64,000 bases of DNA, taken from Chamaecrista fasciculata. Lineage: Eukaryota > Streptophyta > Magnoliopsida > Fabales > Fabaceae. The DNA is taken from the NCBI GenBank assembly GCA_003254925.1, contig QANZ01016666.1:46502-110501 (forward strand). The letters are read 5' to 3'. Below, piece after piece: positions 26,665 through 39,375 of this stretch. A program made the translations under genes and the position numbers. Under the pieces are notes generated by a model. That model did not search any database. It was given only the letters and a program-made list of their open reading frames with translations, and had not been told where the DNA came from. Within the stretch, counting starts at the first letter, position 1. Every line of letters starts with the position of its first letter.

Positions 26665-29600
26665 TTATACAACAGAATATTTGCCTGGTTGAGTACCGCC
26701 AGGAAGTTGCAAAGCCTGATTTGTGATATCTTCCAACACACGCCTCAATTCTGCTTTTGCTCTCTTAACAGACTGTTCAGTGGGACCTTCAATAAACAAG
26801 TAGAGCTTGCGTTCACTGGGTCCAGGTATCCGACCGGGTGGGAAATACTGTCCCCTAGTGGTAATAGCAGCTCCAGTCCACTCTGAAATCGGGCCCAGAG
26901 TATCCTTATGCGTGACTTTCCACCGAGCATTCTGGGGGAAATCATTTATCTCTAACTCAGCTTCATAATGCTCAGGCATTGCACCAGCAATCTTGGCTAA
27001 TTTGTTTTGCAGGTTCATAGCAGCTAATGCTGCCCGAGCTGCCCCATCATTAGGAACAATAGGCAGTCCCGTCCCAGGCATGACTGCTGCAGTCTGGAGA
27101 CCAAGAACAGCCGGCAAAGAAAGAGGTAGCCCACCATTCGGAATTAGCTGGGAGGTAGCCGGCAATGCAGGTGAATTTGCTTTAGTGGCAGCAACGAGAA
27201 TCTGAGCAAGAGCAGGATGTTGTGAGAGGTCACCTCCTGCCTTCCTAATACCTTCATCTTCATCTTCAGAATCTGATTTGTCTTCTTCAAACCCATATTC
27301 TTTGGCTTGTGCTTTCTTTGCTGCTCTCCTCACCTCATCTTCCTCTTCATTAAATTTAAAGCCACTGCCTCCATAACCAGTCCCGTGAGCTTGCTCAAGT
27401 CCTTGATTAACTTTTGCCATAAATCCATAAGCAAGAGCTTTTAGGTCATCAGGAACTATTTGCTCAGATAGCTCCAACGCTTTCACCAGATCTGGTGCAT
27501 ATCTTGCATCTTCCTCAGAAATAAATGTGATAGCACAACCCTTCCGGCCAGCACGGCCTGTGCGTCCAACTCGATGAACATAATCTTCATAGTGGTTTGG
27601 AACATCAAAATTGATTACCAATTCAAGCTCCTTGACATCTAATCCCCTAGCAGCAATACTTGTTGCAATCAACAAATTGCAGACGTTGCTTTTAAAGTCA
27701 GAAATAGTGGATTCACGATCTGTCTGATCCTTAGCCCCATGAAGTGAAAGGCATGGATAACCATGTCTAAGTAAATCTTTGAACAAAGCATCACATTTCT
27801 CCTGCGAGTGGACAAATATCAAAATCTTTCCTTTCTCATACCATTCCCCTAATAATTCTAAGAGCCTTAAGAACCTCTCATTTTCAGGCCTCACCTCAAC
27901 TAGCTGTGTTATGTCCTTGTTCACAACACTCCTCCCACCAACTTGTATTTCAACAGGTTTGTTCAAAACCTTACGAGCAAGAATTTCAACCTGACGAGGA
28001 AAAGTAGCAGAAAAGAGAACCGTTTGCCGATCTGGTCGAATATTCTGAACAATTCGAGTGATTTGAGGTTCAAAGCCCATGTCAAACATCCTATCAGCTT
28101 CATCCATGACCAAATAAGTGACTCTACGGAGGTTAGTGATCTTTCCACCACTGGTGCACAGTATGTCAATCATCCGACCTGGAGTACAAACCACAATCTC
28201 AGCACCGCGTTTCAACTCACTGATTTGCTGGGCAACACCAGAACCTCCATAGACAGGCACACACCTAAGACCCATTACCTTTGCAAACTTCTTTATATCA
28301 CTATGAATCTGTTGAACAAGCTCCCTTGTAGGGGCCATTATAAGCCCAATGGGTCCATCTCCAGCAACAACTTGCGGCTGATCCTTTATGTGCCTCAACA
28401 TTGGCAGAACAAAAGCAATGGTTTTACCTGACCCAGTTTTTGCAATTCCTATGCAATCTCTACCACTCATGATTACAGGGAGGGCTTGAGCTTGAATAGG
28501 CATAGGCTTTTCATAGTTAAGTTTCTTTATCGTCTCCATAACTTTGCTGGTAAGTCCAATCTGATGCCATGATTTTACAGGCTTCGGCACATCCTTTCCA
28601 TGTATCTTCAACTCCAACTGCTTCCTGTATGCAGCAACTTCATTAGGTGTCATCTTTGCAATCTCCTTTACTTCAATATAAAAACTTTTCCTGAATGGTT
28701 TATAATCAATCTTTGAGTGATCAACAATAGAAAGTTTCTCAGCTTTTGTCTTCTTCACTCTTTTCATGAACTCATCGTCATCTTCATCTAAAGGATCATC
28801 TTCAATTTCAAGGTCAGCATAATCTGAGTCAGACTCTTCACCAGGAATTATTCTCCCAATTGATTTATTTGAACCTTTCTTTGGGTGAACAACATGACTT
28901 TGTTCCTCCCCTTTATCTTTGGGCTTTAAGTCAGCAGTTCTATCAAAAGTTGAAGAAGTTACAGCATTGTTCAGCTTTTCAACTTCAGGCAGCACCATAG
29001 AACTCATGAAAGCATCCAAAGGATCAATTTCCTCATCTGCATGAGAACCACCAGCTTCCTTCTGTAAATCAGATGCAACAGTTCCATTACCAGCCTCCTC
29101 ATTTATCAAATCCCTAGGTTCTCTATCAGAAGGCTTCTCATCTTCATCCACATCCATAGCAGTATCTGGCTTCCCTGTTGTGGTTCCTTCTTCATCATCA
29201 GATTCCCCTTCAAGTGTCCAAGTCTTTCCAGACTTGGGTTCATCAGCTTTTGCTTCACCATGCTTTTCTCTCTCAGCTTCTTCCCTTTTCCTCCTCAGCT
29301 CTTGCCACTCCTGAACTCTCCTCCTCCTCTTTTCCATCTCTTCATCCAACTTCCTATGTTCATCCTCTATATCCACTTCACGGGTGGATTTACTTTCTTC
29401 GGTATCCAAATTATTATTGCCACCCTTTTTCCTTGGGCTTCCCTCAATATTCTCAGTTTGTTTGCTTGACTTGCTGACACTCTTTTCATGATCTCTCCCC
29501 TTGTAATCACCATCCTCTTTTTTGTGCCGCTTTCTATCTCTATCCCTCAAATCATCATCACTATACTCACTATCAACTTCCCTACGCTTCTCCCTCTCTC

Positions 29601-30036
29601 GTACTCTCCTCCTTTCCCTTTCCACTTCCCTCTCTCTCCCATGCTCTCTTCGATCCCTTTCCCTTTCTCTATCCTTCTCTCTTTCTTTCTCCCTTGCCTT
29701 GTCTCTCCTTTCCCTTTCCCTATCTTCCCTGTCTCTTTCCCTTTTCCTGTCTCGAGTTCTTTCTCTTTCTTCATCATGAGCTCGACTCCTATCCTTATTC
29801 TTATCTCTATGCTTCTCTCTTTCTCTATCAAACCTTTCATCAGAATCACTACTTCTTTCTCTCTCATGGTGTCTACTCTCACGATCCCTCTTCTCCTTTT
29901 CTTTGTGCTTCCCTTCGCTTCTATCCTTAGCTCTTTCTCCCCTTCTGTCGCGATCTCGATCATGGCGAATCCTCTTGGAATCCTCTTCCTTCCCCTCAAA
30001 ATCTTCCTTCCTAGATTTACGCTTTCCCTCATCCAT
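26665..30036 (-). CDS. RH42: DEAD-box ATP-dependent RNA helicase 42 (Prp5 type)
   Basis: A single 1123-codon open frame. Residues 1 to about 280 are very rich in K, R, E, D and S (RDRDRRGER, RERERRDKAREKERE). Acidic patches follow. The helicase core, about residues 500-850, has the Q motif (MPIQAQALP), Walker A AKTGSGKT at about 533-540, APTREL, TPGR, DEAD at about 644, SAT at about 675, and HRVGRTGRAGR at about 824. The C-terminus is the Prp5-type tail. The family (yeast Prp5, human DDX46, Arabidopsis RH42/RCF1, about 1170 residues) remodels U2 snRNP during branch-site recognition in pre-mRNA splicing. The N-terminal repeats give long spurious frames on the other strand. The ATG is nine bases after a leader-intron acceptor. 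Confidence 0.97.
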   Translation of the reverse strand: MDEGKRKSRKEDFEGKEEDSKRIRHDRDRDRRGERAKDRSEGKHKEKEKRDRESRHHERERSSDSDERFDREREKHRDKNKDRSRAHDEERERTRDRKRERDREDRERERRDKAREKEREKDRERERDRREHGREREVERERRRVREREKRREVDSEYSDDDLRDRDRKRHKKEDGDYKGRDHEKSVSKSSKQTENIEGSPRKKGGNNNLDTEESKSTREVDIEDEHRKLDEEMEKRRRRVQEWQELRRKREEAEREKHGEAKADEPKSGKTWTLEGESDDEEGTTTGKPDTAMDVDEDEKPSDREPRDLINEEAGNGTVASDLQKEAGGSHADEEIDPLDAFMSSMVLPEVEKLNNAVTSSTFDRTADLKPKDKGEEQSHVVHPKKGSNKSIGRIIPGEESDSDYADLEIEDDPLDEDDDEFMKRVKKTKAEKLSIVDHSKIDYKPFRKSFYIEVKEIAKMTPNEVAAYRKQLELKIHGKDVPKPVKSWHQIGLTSKVMETIKKLNYEKPMPIQAQALPVIMSGRDCIGIAKTGSGKTIAFVLPMLRHIKDQPQVVAGDGPIGLIMAPTRELVQQIHSDIKKFAKVMGLRCVPVYGGSGVAQQISELKRGAEIVVCTPGRMIDILCTSGGKITNLRRVTYLVMDEADRMFDMGFEPQITRIVQNIRPDRQTVLFSATFPRQVEILARKVLNKPVEIQVGGRSVVNKDITQLVEVRPENERFLRLLELLGEWYEKGKILIFVHSQEKCDALFKDLLRHGYPCLSLHGAKDQTDRESTISDFKSNVCNLLIATSIAARGLDVKELELVINFDVPNHYEDYVHRVGRTGRAGRKGCAITFISEEDARYAPDLVKALELSEQIVPDDLKALAYGFMAKVNQGLEQAHGTGYGGSGFKFNEEEDEVRRAAKKAQAKEYGFEEDKSDSEDEDEGIRKAGGDLSQHPALAQILVAATKANSPALPATSQLIPNGGLPLSLPAVLGLQTAAVMPGTGLPIVPNDGAARAALAAMNLQNKLAKIAGAMPEHYEAELEINDFPQNARWKVTHKDTLGPISEWTGAAITTRGQYFPPGRIPGPSERKLYLFIEGPTEQSVKRAKAELRRVLEDITNQALQLPGGTQPGKYSVV

Positions 30037-30045
30037 TTCTTTCCC

Positions 30046-31827
30046 CTAAAAATTAGCAGGTGTTAGTAATATTAACATTTTACAAATACATAAAGTATTC
30101 CTTAAACCATAGAAGAATTCATGCAAGATTCAAACTGCAGTATATGCAGCATGAGGATAGAGTGAGATACTATCTAAATTGGCATCAAGGTTGTCAACAG
30201 AGCTTGGAAGCCAATGAAACCAAACAAAAAGGAAAAAGATAACCTCTAATAAATATATGTTCTAACTTCTAGCTCAGAATTAAGCAAGACAGTACAAAAG
30301 TTCCAATCATGCAAAGCATAAAATGCAGTGATATCACATTGTTAACTAGTAACCAAATATAGATCCAGTAAAGTCCTTATCATGTATTAATTTTCCTATA
30401 AAAAAATTTTCAACAGTTGGACTTTGTCGCTTCCCTTTTTTTTTTTTTTGCAGTTTCAACGAAGGTAGATTGCAAATGCACATGATAGATTTTGATACTG
30501 TTAAAACCTTCAGATAGAGAATGAATTTCATTTCGAAAGATGGAAACTTTTGGTATACTACTTGCAAAAGCATGGAAATTGATAGAGAAGTCACATACTC
30601 CATTTGCAATAGTTTTGAGTCCTAAATAATTAAAAAATCAGAATGATATTTGATCTCATCAGTATTCTAATTCGGCCTGGATATGGAAAAGAAATTTACA
30701 AATCCTCCACAAGTTAAACCACTTCTGGTGGCCAATGCAGGTTTCTCATCCAGGACAAATTTCAAAGGTCCAGGAACTTATACTGCATAATAAGAGAAGT
30801 TGGAATATTAGACTTTTAAAACTGTTATATTATAGGCAAACTGTCAACAAGATTTGTAAAACATCGATGTCCATTATTGGTGCTTCAGATAAGTTTTGTT
30901 GGACTCAAACTTTACACTGTCAGAGATAGTTGCAATCTACTGCCATAAGGGCTACATTTAGTTGGAAACTAAAAAAGGCCTTTGATACTTGTTCTGTATT
31001 TATGGAAGATTAAATGGAATGCCATTCCTGTTGCTGAGGTTCTGCACCAACATCTTTTGAATGTAGAGCTTTCCTGTCTTAGGCCCAGATGTAGAAACTC
31101 TTGATCATATATTTATTCAATCCAATGAGCGAGAGAAGTTTACTTTAGTTCCTTTTTTTCTACCAGGACAAGCATATACAGCCTCAGAAAGTAGTGTACT
31201 GGTTGGAGCTCCGCTCAAGATAACTACAGAAAATGTTGGGAGCTTGCATCAAGAAACTATGATTTTTGTGCCAATAATCTACTCAATTTGGTTAGCCAGG
31301 AAATAAAGCAGTTATATGAAGATAGGACGCATCAGCTTATTCAATAGCTGACATCCTTTCATGTGCAGGTGTCACAAGATACTCATAATCTTTTGGTTTT
31401 TAACTTTCAAAAGTTAGTTTTATATGAAGATAGGAATATTTAGGTTTGATTTTCCTATTTCCAAAGTATTAAAAAAAAAAGCACAGAAACAAAGTACACA
31501 AGCATGGAATTTTGCAACATGTACGCAATTCAGAATTTGGTTTTCATTTTCTCTTTGAAGGAATTTGGATAGAATCGAAAACACCATACCAAATCAAGAC
31601 ACTTTTACATCGGATTGATACCTACACTTACTGGGGTACATCAAGAAAAGCCAATTCAACGCAGAGCATATATCGTTACCAGAAACATAGCAACTTGGGA
31701 AGAAAAATAAAATTATGGTTTCAGTCCCAATTAAAATTTAACACTAGAAAATGAATCCGAAAATTAACCAGAAATTCAAACCACTGGAGTAGTAGGGAGA
31801 ATTAAGAAAACAAAAAGAAGAACATAC
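30046..31827 (-). other. 1.8-kb leader intron of RH42
   Basis: Minus strand: the donor GCCAAAG then GTATGTTC is at 31828, and the acceptor TTTTTAG is at 30046, nine bases before the ATG. The leader exon is 31828 to about 31970. An antisense LINE relic sits inside the intron. Confidence 0.75.
30781..31330 (+). pseudogene. LINE retrotransposon relic (RNase H/zf-RVT region)
   Basis: Translation on the plus strand shows WNIRLLKLL ... SDKFCWTQT, then WNAIPVAEVLHQHLLNVELSC, then, after a frameshift, GPDVETLDHIFIQSNE and IIYSIWLARK. This order matches the end of plant L1-type reverse transcriptase polyproteins and their zinc-binding module (W..LP.AE.L..H.L..C..C...ET.DH.F). Several stops and shifts show that it is dead. 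It lies antisense inside the RH42 leader intron. Confidence 0.65.
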
Positions 31828-31970
31828 CTTTGGCACGAGATTGATTGAAGGATGACACTAGAAGCTATGGCTCAAAATCGAGACGCCAAAGAGAGAAACA
31901 CCTTAGGGCTTATGCGCACAGAGTAAGTTGAAGAAGAGCGAACTCAGGCATCGATGGTGTTAAGAAAGAA

Positions 31971-33366
31971 AGTAGTTTTATTTCGTCATTTCTCGTTATT
32001 TCATGATTTAGTTCGTGATTTTTCATTTTTTTTAAAAAAAATGGTCACAGACAGACAAAAACTGTTTGATTTATTTTTTTTATAATTTTATGTTTCTCTA
32101 ATTAAAATAACACTTTGTTAAATGTTGAGCGAAATTTTATTTAATCAGGATAAGAATGTATGGCAATCAGTTTATTACTTAAATTTGTTTAGATTGGTAT
32201 TATTCTTCACAATATACTTATTTACTAAGTAAATTATTGTAAAAACAAACTAAAATCTAAGTCAAAATTTCTTTAAACAACACTACTTTAAGAAGGACCC
32301 TTAGATATTTAGATTATAAATGACTAAATTGAGAGGTAATGTTTAATTTAAAGTATATGAGTGTTACGTTTAGTTTAAACTTTATCCTTTATTTTTCGTA
32401 GAAGTTTAAACTTTATCCTTTAAAAAATAATGATTCGTCACAAATTAATTAAATTATAATGAGTTATAAATTTTCAAAAATTAACTTAGATATTTCGAAA
32501 ATATAAAAAATTAAAAACTAAAATAATAACTAACAGATAATCCGATAATTAAATTGATACTTTCTTCAATTATAAATCAAATAATCAATGGTTATATGAA
32601 GTTTGAGTTATTCCTCCCATGATTATTTTGGGTAAGAATTTTTTATTGAAAGATATCACTGAAAAACTCAAAAAAGTTAGTAAATTTATAATTAAATCAT
32701 TTAAAGATGTATATCTAAATTATTTAATCTTTAAATTTTGAGAACACGGTATATAACACTACAATTTAATAATTTATTGATATTGTAATTTTTTTATTGA
32801 GAATATTATTTAGTTGACCTAACATTCTAACAATAATAATGACTTCACTTTAATTTTTCATTTCTTTTTTTTTTTGCCTGATTTAATTTTTCATTTCACT
32901 TAAAAATTGTCTTCTAATGATTTCAGAGGTAGTTTAAGAGGTATTCTCAGAGAATTACATCCTCAAAGAAGTTTAAACTTGTCTTCCTTCTCCATCTATC
33001 TCTGAAACATTCTTTTTTTACCAAAAAAAGAAACATTCTTTGCAAAGTCAAAAGTCTAACTACCAATGCAGATTGTAATGCACTATAAAAGATCACAATA
33101 TGAACAAAATACATCAATCTTCTATATGCTATCAATAATTATGTAGGTGACCACCAAATTAGATGAATGACTAAAGAATGACTCATTTTGCCTTTTATCT
33201 ATCTATCCATAAGATGAATTGATGTCTATACTTCATATTCAACCTAGAAAAGCTGACAAAATATTGAATTAGGGTAGAGTTCCCTTCAGTTGAAAAGGAC
33301 ATAACCAACAAATTGTTGTACTACCACTGTTAGATTATTGATCTCATAAACAAATGTACATGTAAC
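31971..33366. other. Spacer between RH42 promoter and PWWP gene
   Basis: Very AT-rich, with no gene seen. It includes the presumed RH42 promoter and the 3' untranslated region of the PWWP gene. Confidence 0.5.
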
Positions 33367-36300
33367 CTAAGAATTTCTCTCCACACCAGCGTTCAACAGA
33401 GCAGCATTACTAGTTGATTTTAATGGTGGCCTATTTATCTTCTCAAGTAATCTACTAAACACTAATTTGACTGGTATGCAAGCTACTGTGGGGGGCCCAG
33501 AGACTTCTGGTTTAATCAACCTATTTGTTTGATAATTACTGCTATCATGTAATGGCTTTTTACTAAGATTATGTTCAATAGATAAAGAGGATAGCGTTCT
33601 AGTTTTCTGGCTAGATGACAAGCTTGCTTTCTTAGGCGCTTTTCTCGATGACTTCTTGTCGGTTGAATTCCGGGGACCATCGATGCCACTCTTCTTTGAC
33701 ATGCTTGCCTTATGACTCAAATTTCCAGAATTTAGTTTCTTGTATTCGGGTCTTCTTTCCTGATCCAATAAGGATAAATCTGCAGAAGCTTCAGCACCAT
33801 TAGTTGACGAGACATGGGGGCGCGGGACCCGGAAATTTGCAGTTCTCCTTGCAGTCCTCCATGCTGGTGGAAGCATACTACTCCCCTCAATGCCTGTACC
33901 ATCATTATTAAAGTCATCAATTGCAGAAACAAGACTATCAGTCGAACCATCTTGAAGAACTTCAACTTGGATTGGATGCCCAATTATTGCTTTCCCATCT
34001 ACCTTACTCATGAGAGAAACAATGGGGACAGGCTCTTTTCGATAGCTAGCTTGAACCTTCAAATCTACATTTATTAGCAATGACCTCATCTTCCCACCAA
34101 AATGATGGCGATCCCCGTATGCTGGCGCAAACCCTTTGACATCCCAATATCCTTTCGATACAGGCTGATCTTCGCAAGCCCAGTCATCCCAATCAATGCC
34201 ACGGTAATTTTTATTCCGGCCTTTTGAAACAGCCCTATACGATGGGGAGTAATCATCATCCAATCCGAACATTTGATCAGTCTCATCAAAAACATCAATA
34301 AAATCATTTTTGTAATATGGCAAACTTGGCCTCAATCTCTTGTGACTTAAATGACTTCGTTTTCCTTCTGCGTCAGCTCCATATATGGTAAGTTGTCCAT
34401 CAGGTGTACCAACAGGCCTTTTTATAAGATGACGATTATTCCTTTTCCCTTTTAATTGCCATTTGGATACAGTTTCATTAGAAGTAATAGGTTCACGCGG
34501 ATAGAGATGTGGCATGTCAGTGGAAATTGCCAATTCATCAGGCTCCTCACTACTAGTGCTTCCATGTTCTTCAGCATCCCGACCAGTTCCTGCAGTTACA
34601 AGAGTAATCTAATAAGAGCCAAAGAAGGATCTTGTGAAAGAGAACACAAGTAGACAATGCAATATGAGCACTCAGAAAACATGCTTGACAAAGAAAGTTT
34701 CAATGTAGCAAAGGAGCAATGAGGACCCATAATGTAAGAAATTCTAAATGATGGTAAAAAACAAAAGGAAAAAGGAAATACTACTAAACAATTATGGAGT
34801 TAAATATTGATGGACAAACAAAACAAACAACTAGTAGTATTTAGTTCAAAGAAAATTTGACACTGTACATCACGGGTTACTCAATGTAAGAGGGAAAAGA
34901 GAGACATAAAATCATGATAACAAATTATCTTGCAACAGCCTAACACAGGGACTCCATTCTCCTTTAATTTTGTGTAAATTATGACAACACACATTTAAAA
35001 ATTCAAAAGAAGGTAAACAATGTATTTTGTATAAAAAAAACTGCATTGTCAAATTGTTATGTTACAGACTCTGAATAAGGGAATTGACATGCAAAAACAT
35101 CCCGATGATAGGTGAGATATTTCCCTATCAACTACAATCATGTGATGCTCCGAGCAAGATAAGAGACTAAAATAAATTAGAAACAGATAACAATACTCAG
35201 ACCCCCAATCCCCACCTAGAATGAGAAGAAAAAAGATAATTAAAAATAGGAAAAAATGAAAATAGCCCTAATCTCCAGTAAAGTTTCACAAACACAGTCA
35301 CATTGACTAAAGACCTATAGCAAATATGTTTGATAATGATACATTTGATATTACGTATGAAAAAGCAGAGATCCTATCCCCAATCCATTCAGCATTCAAA
35401 GTAATAGAAGTGAATTAGACATATAATAAATCACCATCGACTGCAAATCTACTGACTATGACACTTCAGCTCAATGTCCCAAATTTACTTGACACAAAGG
35501 TCCCATTATGTTAAATGGAATGGGAGTGGTACAAAATTATTGTAACATACCTAAAAATATGCCCAAATGAATTATAAATTAATTTTTTTAAGAAATAAAA
35601 AAGAGCTTGCCTTATTCACCCATTACGAATAAAAAAGGTAGCAGAGTTCACAATACCACTTATACAATATGGCTCATGTGCCACTAAGCCAAGAAGGGAC
35701 AAATAGGTCTCCAAAAACAATAAAAGGGTTCAACACAAGCAGCCAAAACAGGAAATTCCCTAATCCAAATAACACTTTGATTCTCCAAAAATTCAACTCA
35801 TCAGTAATAAGGATCCCTGTCCTCCCATATCTCGTGTGGAAATAGGATGAGTCTAAACCCATTTCCACTTCACACGTTCGAGGAAGTGGCAGCATTTGTA
35901 TAGGTTTCCTTGTTTATAAGAATTTGTTGGTTACTGCTCTATTTATTTGTTTACTTCTACTGTTTACCTGTTACTAGTTTCTAGCCTTCTAGGAATATTT
36001 AGTTAGTTCAGCACCTATTTATATTTGCAGGCTTAGAGAAATAGAATATCATAATCTATATCAATCATGCTACTGAGCCTATTTCCCTCTAAGGACCCTT
36101 TTGAATTTGAAAGATTATCTTTTACATCATGGATGAATTTCTCCAAATTCTGTTTTATCTCTCTCTTCGGAATTTTAAGAAATATTTTCTAGATCCTGTA
36201 AAGTATTTCTCTGATTTTGTTTTATCTCTCTTTCTACATTTCCTTAAATCTCTTAAATACTTTGCTGCTATCAATCAGCCCCAAGTGCTTGAAGGACACA

Positions 36301-38398
36301 AGTTTCTAAAGGGTATCAATTAGTATTAGACCCTTCAACAACATCCCAATTTTGGTCGTGCAGTGCAGGTAGTGAGGCTGGTAATGCAATGTTTGCCCAA
36401 GACTAGAAAGCTAAAGCAAATTGAGCATTCTGCAAGCTCCAAGGCTACACGTACAGTAGTAAGAATTTAGAGCCTATTAGCAACATACGGGATCTGAGTC
36501 CCACATTGGATGTATGGATTCTAATGTAAGATAGACTTTGGACACCGCAACCTCCCAAGCTAGCTTTTGGGTCAGTTCTCCTGAACGTTCCTATCTAATT
36601 ATATTCATTTCAACAAACATAGTGAAGTGTCAGAGGAAGATTCCTTGCTTGGGTAAAACCGGAATGGTTAGAATCCAAAAAGCACTATCTCTCATATTGT
36701 AGCAATCGAAGAAATAGACCATACTAATACTACAAAAAATGAAAAGGACCAGTATAGCAAAAATAAAACCTGAAAGAATAGTCATCTCTTCATCCATGTC
36801 TGGTTCTGTCTCAGAGGAATCTGAATCTGTGTCAGAATCAGTAGAACCAGTATCAGAGGAATCAGATCCAACACCATCGATAAATGCGGATTCACTCTCT
36901 TCAGCCAGAGAACTGGGGTGAGGGCCCTCCCCTCCAAACTGGGAGGATGCCATTTCAACATGGGATGGAGTCTCTTTGTAATCCAGAGAATCACTAGACT
37001 CAGCTGGCATGTACACAAATCTGTTCCTCTTTCCTCGGTAATCTTCTCCTATATGCCCAACTCCTGACAAAAGGATAAACAGAACAAAAGTCAAACTGTA
37101 TTGTATATGATATGCCTGATTTCCTCTAGTTTAATAATTAAAACCTGAAAACAAAACTAGTTCCCATGCTTCTTTATAATATATTCCTCACTTAACCCAC
37201 ATTTGACCATTTTCTTTAGTCTTAAGAGTTTTACCATTAGTATGAATTGTACTTCCCAAGCAAAGTCTACTTCTTGCAAGAGCCAGAGAACTATCATCAA
37301 CTGTAAGTTTGTCAGAAACATTCAGATCAACAGAAGATGCAAGCTTTCCTTTCAAAGGGGCAATTTTATGCCCAAGATCCAGCAAGCCTTTCATATGAGG
37401 TGTGGTTTCAGAATGGTCTTCTTCTCCACTAAGTAGAACGCCAGTATTGGCTGAATCTGAAGGAAAGGGATTCCCAGGACAAGATGTATGTGACTCTAAA
37501 TTTGTGTGTTTGTCATTATCATTTCCCAAGGGTTCTGGAGATGTAAGTAATCCCTTTTTAACACCATTAGACGATCTACGATTGGTTTGATCAGAAGCAA
37601 TACCTAATTTCCCTTGCTTCTTTAATAACTGCCTCTCAAGTTCAAGAGCATGAAGAATAGCATCTTCTCGACGTGCATATTTCTCTCTTTTCTTTATTGG
37701 CATCCCCTGTGAGGATTCAGCTCTTTCTATACAATCATCAAACTCACCACATCGGAATGCTTTCACACGCTTGGATTTTTCCAAATTGTACCAGTCCCTG
37801 CTAAGATATGCCAACAAATAAGAGGGAAATAGCACACTAACTATAATAAACATTAAACCGTAGGTACATTTGCGCACTTGATATTCACACAATGCAAAGA
37901 TAATTATAACTTCTTGACAGTAAATACCAATGCAAAGAATTGTAAGCTTCAATCCAACCAACTAGAGATAATAACCATTGACTAACTCAGTTGCTACTAG
38001 TCACCAGAACAAGTGTGGTCAGCCTAAAAAGCTATGATATTTAAAACTAGGTGCAGTAAACTAAGAAAACGTGAGATGAGATGCTAAACCCATTTCAAGG
38101 TAGAAGAGGATTACGACAAAGCGCCAAACTAGTGGATCGGAAAACCAGATATAAAGTGTTTGACTTCCAATAAAAGCGTAAAGCCGATGATTAAATAGCA
38201 GCCAAAAGAGACTTACACGCTCGCATCTTCCCTGCCAAGAAGCTTAACCGGAGTTCCTGATCTAGGCGACGTGAGATGTGAAGAAGAAAGCTCTTCAGGC
38301 CCAAGTATTTGACCAGGCCACCACGAACCATTCCTCCTTCGCACCCAAACAATCGATCCGACGCCGCAATCGAGCGAGCCTGAACCCGAACTGTCCAT
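33367..38398 (-). CDS. PWWP-domain protein, At1g51745 type
   Basis: Four coding exons on the minus strand: 38217-38398, 37208-37797, 36770-37063 and 33367-34589. Phases fit and give 762 residues. The PWWP domain starts the protein, with VGSIVWVRRRNGSWWPG and the SWWPG core at about residues 25-29. PWWP domains bind methylated histone tails and DNA, so a chromatin role is inferred. A basic stretch (KKREKYARRED), an acidic serine-rich stretch in exon 3, and a plant-conserved C-terminal region (DDWACEDQPVSKGYWDVKGF, PPAWRTARRTANFRVPRP) follow. The exon 2 donor (AATG then GTCAAAT) is weak, but it is the only choice I found that keeps the frame. An in-frame ATG at 38449 would add 17 basic residues. 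Confidence 0.9.
34590..36769 (-). other. 2.2-kb intron of the PWWP gene with TE-like sequence
   Basis: The segment at about 35870-36600 differs in composition from its surroundings. It contains GAGTCCCACATTGG and CTAGCTTTTGGGT words that commonly occur in dispersed plant retroelement sequence. I cannot define its ends. Confidence 0.35.
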
Positions 38399-38559
38399 TT
38401 CTTCGGCTCTCACTTTCCGTTTCTTCGCCAGTTTCTCTCTCTCTCTCAAAGATTGAAGAGAATAGTAACAACGGTGGGTCAGCCGCCGGCGAAGATAAAC
38501 GATGAACGGAGGGTCCGGAAACCGTCGTAGTCGGAGGGTCCGGTAGGTGGAAAATGGAT

Positions 38560-39349
38560 TAGGGCAACGAATTCCATTCAGATTTGGGAATTTTCATTTT
38601 TTTTTTTTATTCAAACTGAACCTTCATAAATTCTCATAAATATTTTCAAAATTTTAATATTTTTGGTTCTTATCTTCTTCTAGAAGTATCTAATTTTCCA
38701 TTTAAGAAGCGTGCAAATTTAGGGATTTGGTTTGGTTTGGTGTGAATTTTGATTTTTGGGTGCAAGTGCAACTCGTGGTTCCGCTAACGCTAAGAATCGC
38801 CGGTTTTGTACTAAACCAATGTACACAAACCCAAAAGGCGTGAATGTGTAATTAGGATTATAAAATTATAGGATAGGATTATATTAAAAAAAACATAAAA
38901 CTTGGATAAAAGTATGTTTGCTATAAAGTTTTCTCATCATCACTATTTGACAAATAACAAAAATTACATGCATGACCGACTAATTATGATAAAAAGAAAA
39001 TATTAATCATAATTTTTTTTTCATGTTTAATCATTAAAAGAATAATATAATTAAAATTTATAATTAGAGAAATCTTACGACAAATATATGATTTTTCGAA
39101 AAAAAACATCAAGTCAAATCAAACAAATAAAAGTACTATTGATTATATTTGTAAGATAAAAATTGTTGCCAACAAATTCATTATCAATAAACTTTCTCTG
39201 TATCAAATCCTCCATTAATTTGTCAAAACACTAAAACCTATTAAATTAATTATTACAAAATTTAAATATTTGAATAATACCCTTGTTCTATTTTATATTG
39301 TTCAAATTGAACTATAACATAAAGCCCGACAAAGTGCAAGAAAGCTAAC
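38560..39349. other. Upstream spacer of the PWWP gene
   Basis: AT-rich with no gene seen. Beyond it begins the nested transposon cluster. Confidence 0.45.
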
Positions 39350-39375
39350 TAGAATCAAGTTTGGTTGGTCTAGTG

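Noticed and set aside
29488..30066. 192-codon plus-strand frame opposite the RH42 N-terminus
   Set aside because: A mirror of the repetitive KERDR-coding sequence; the minus-strand frame has the conserved helicase continuation.
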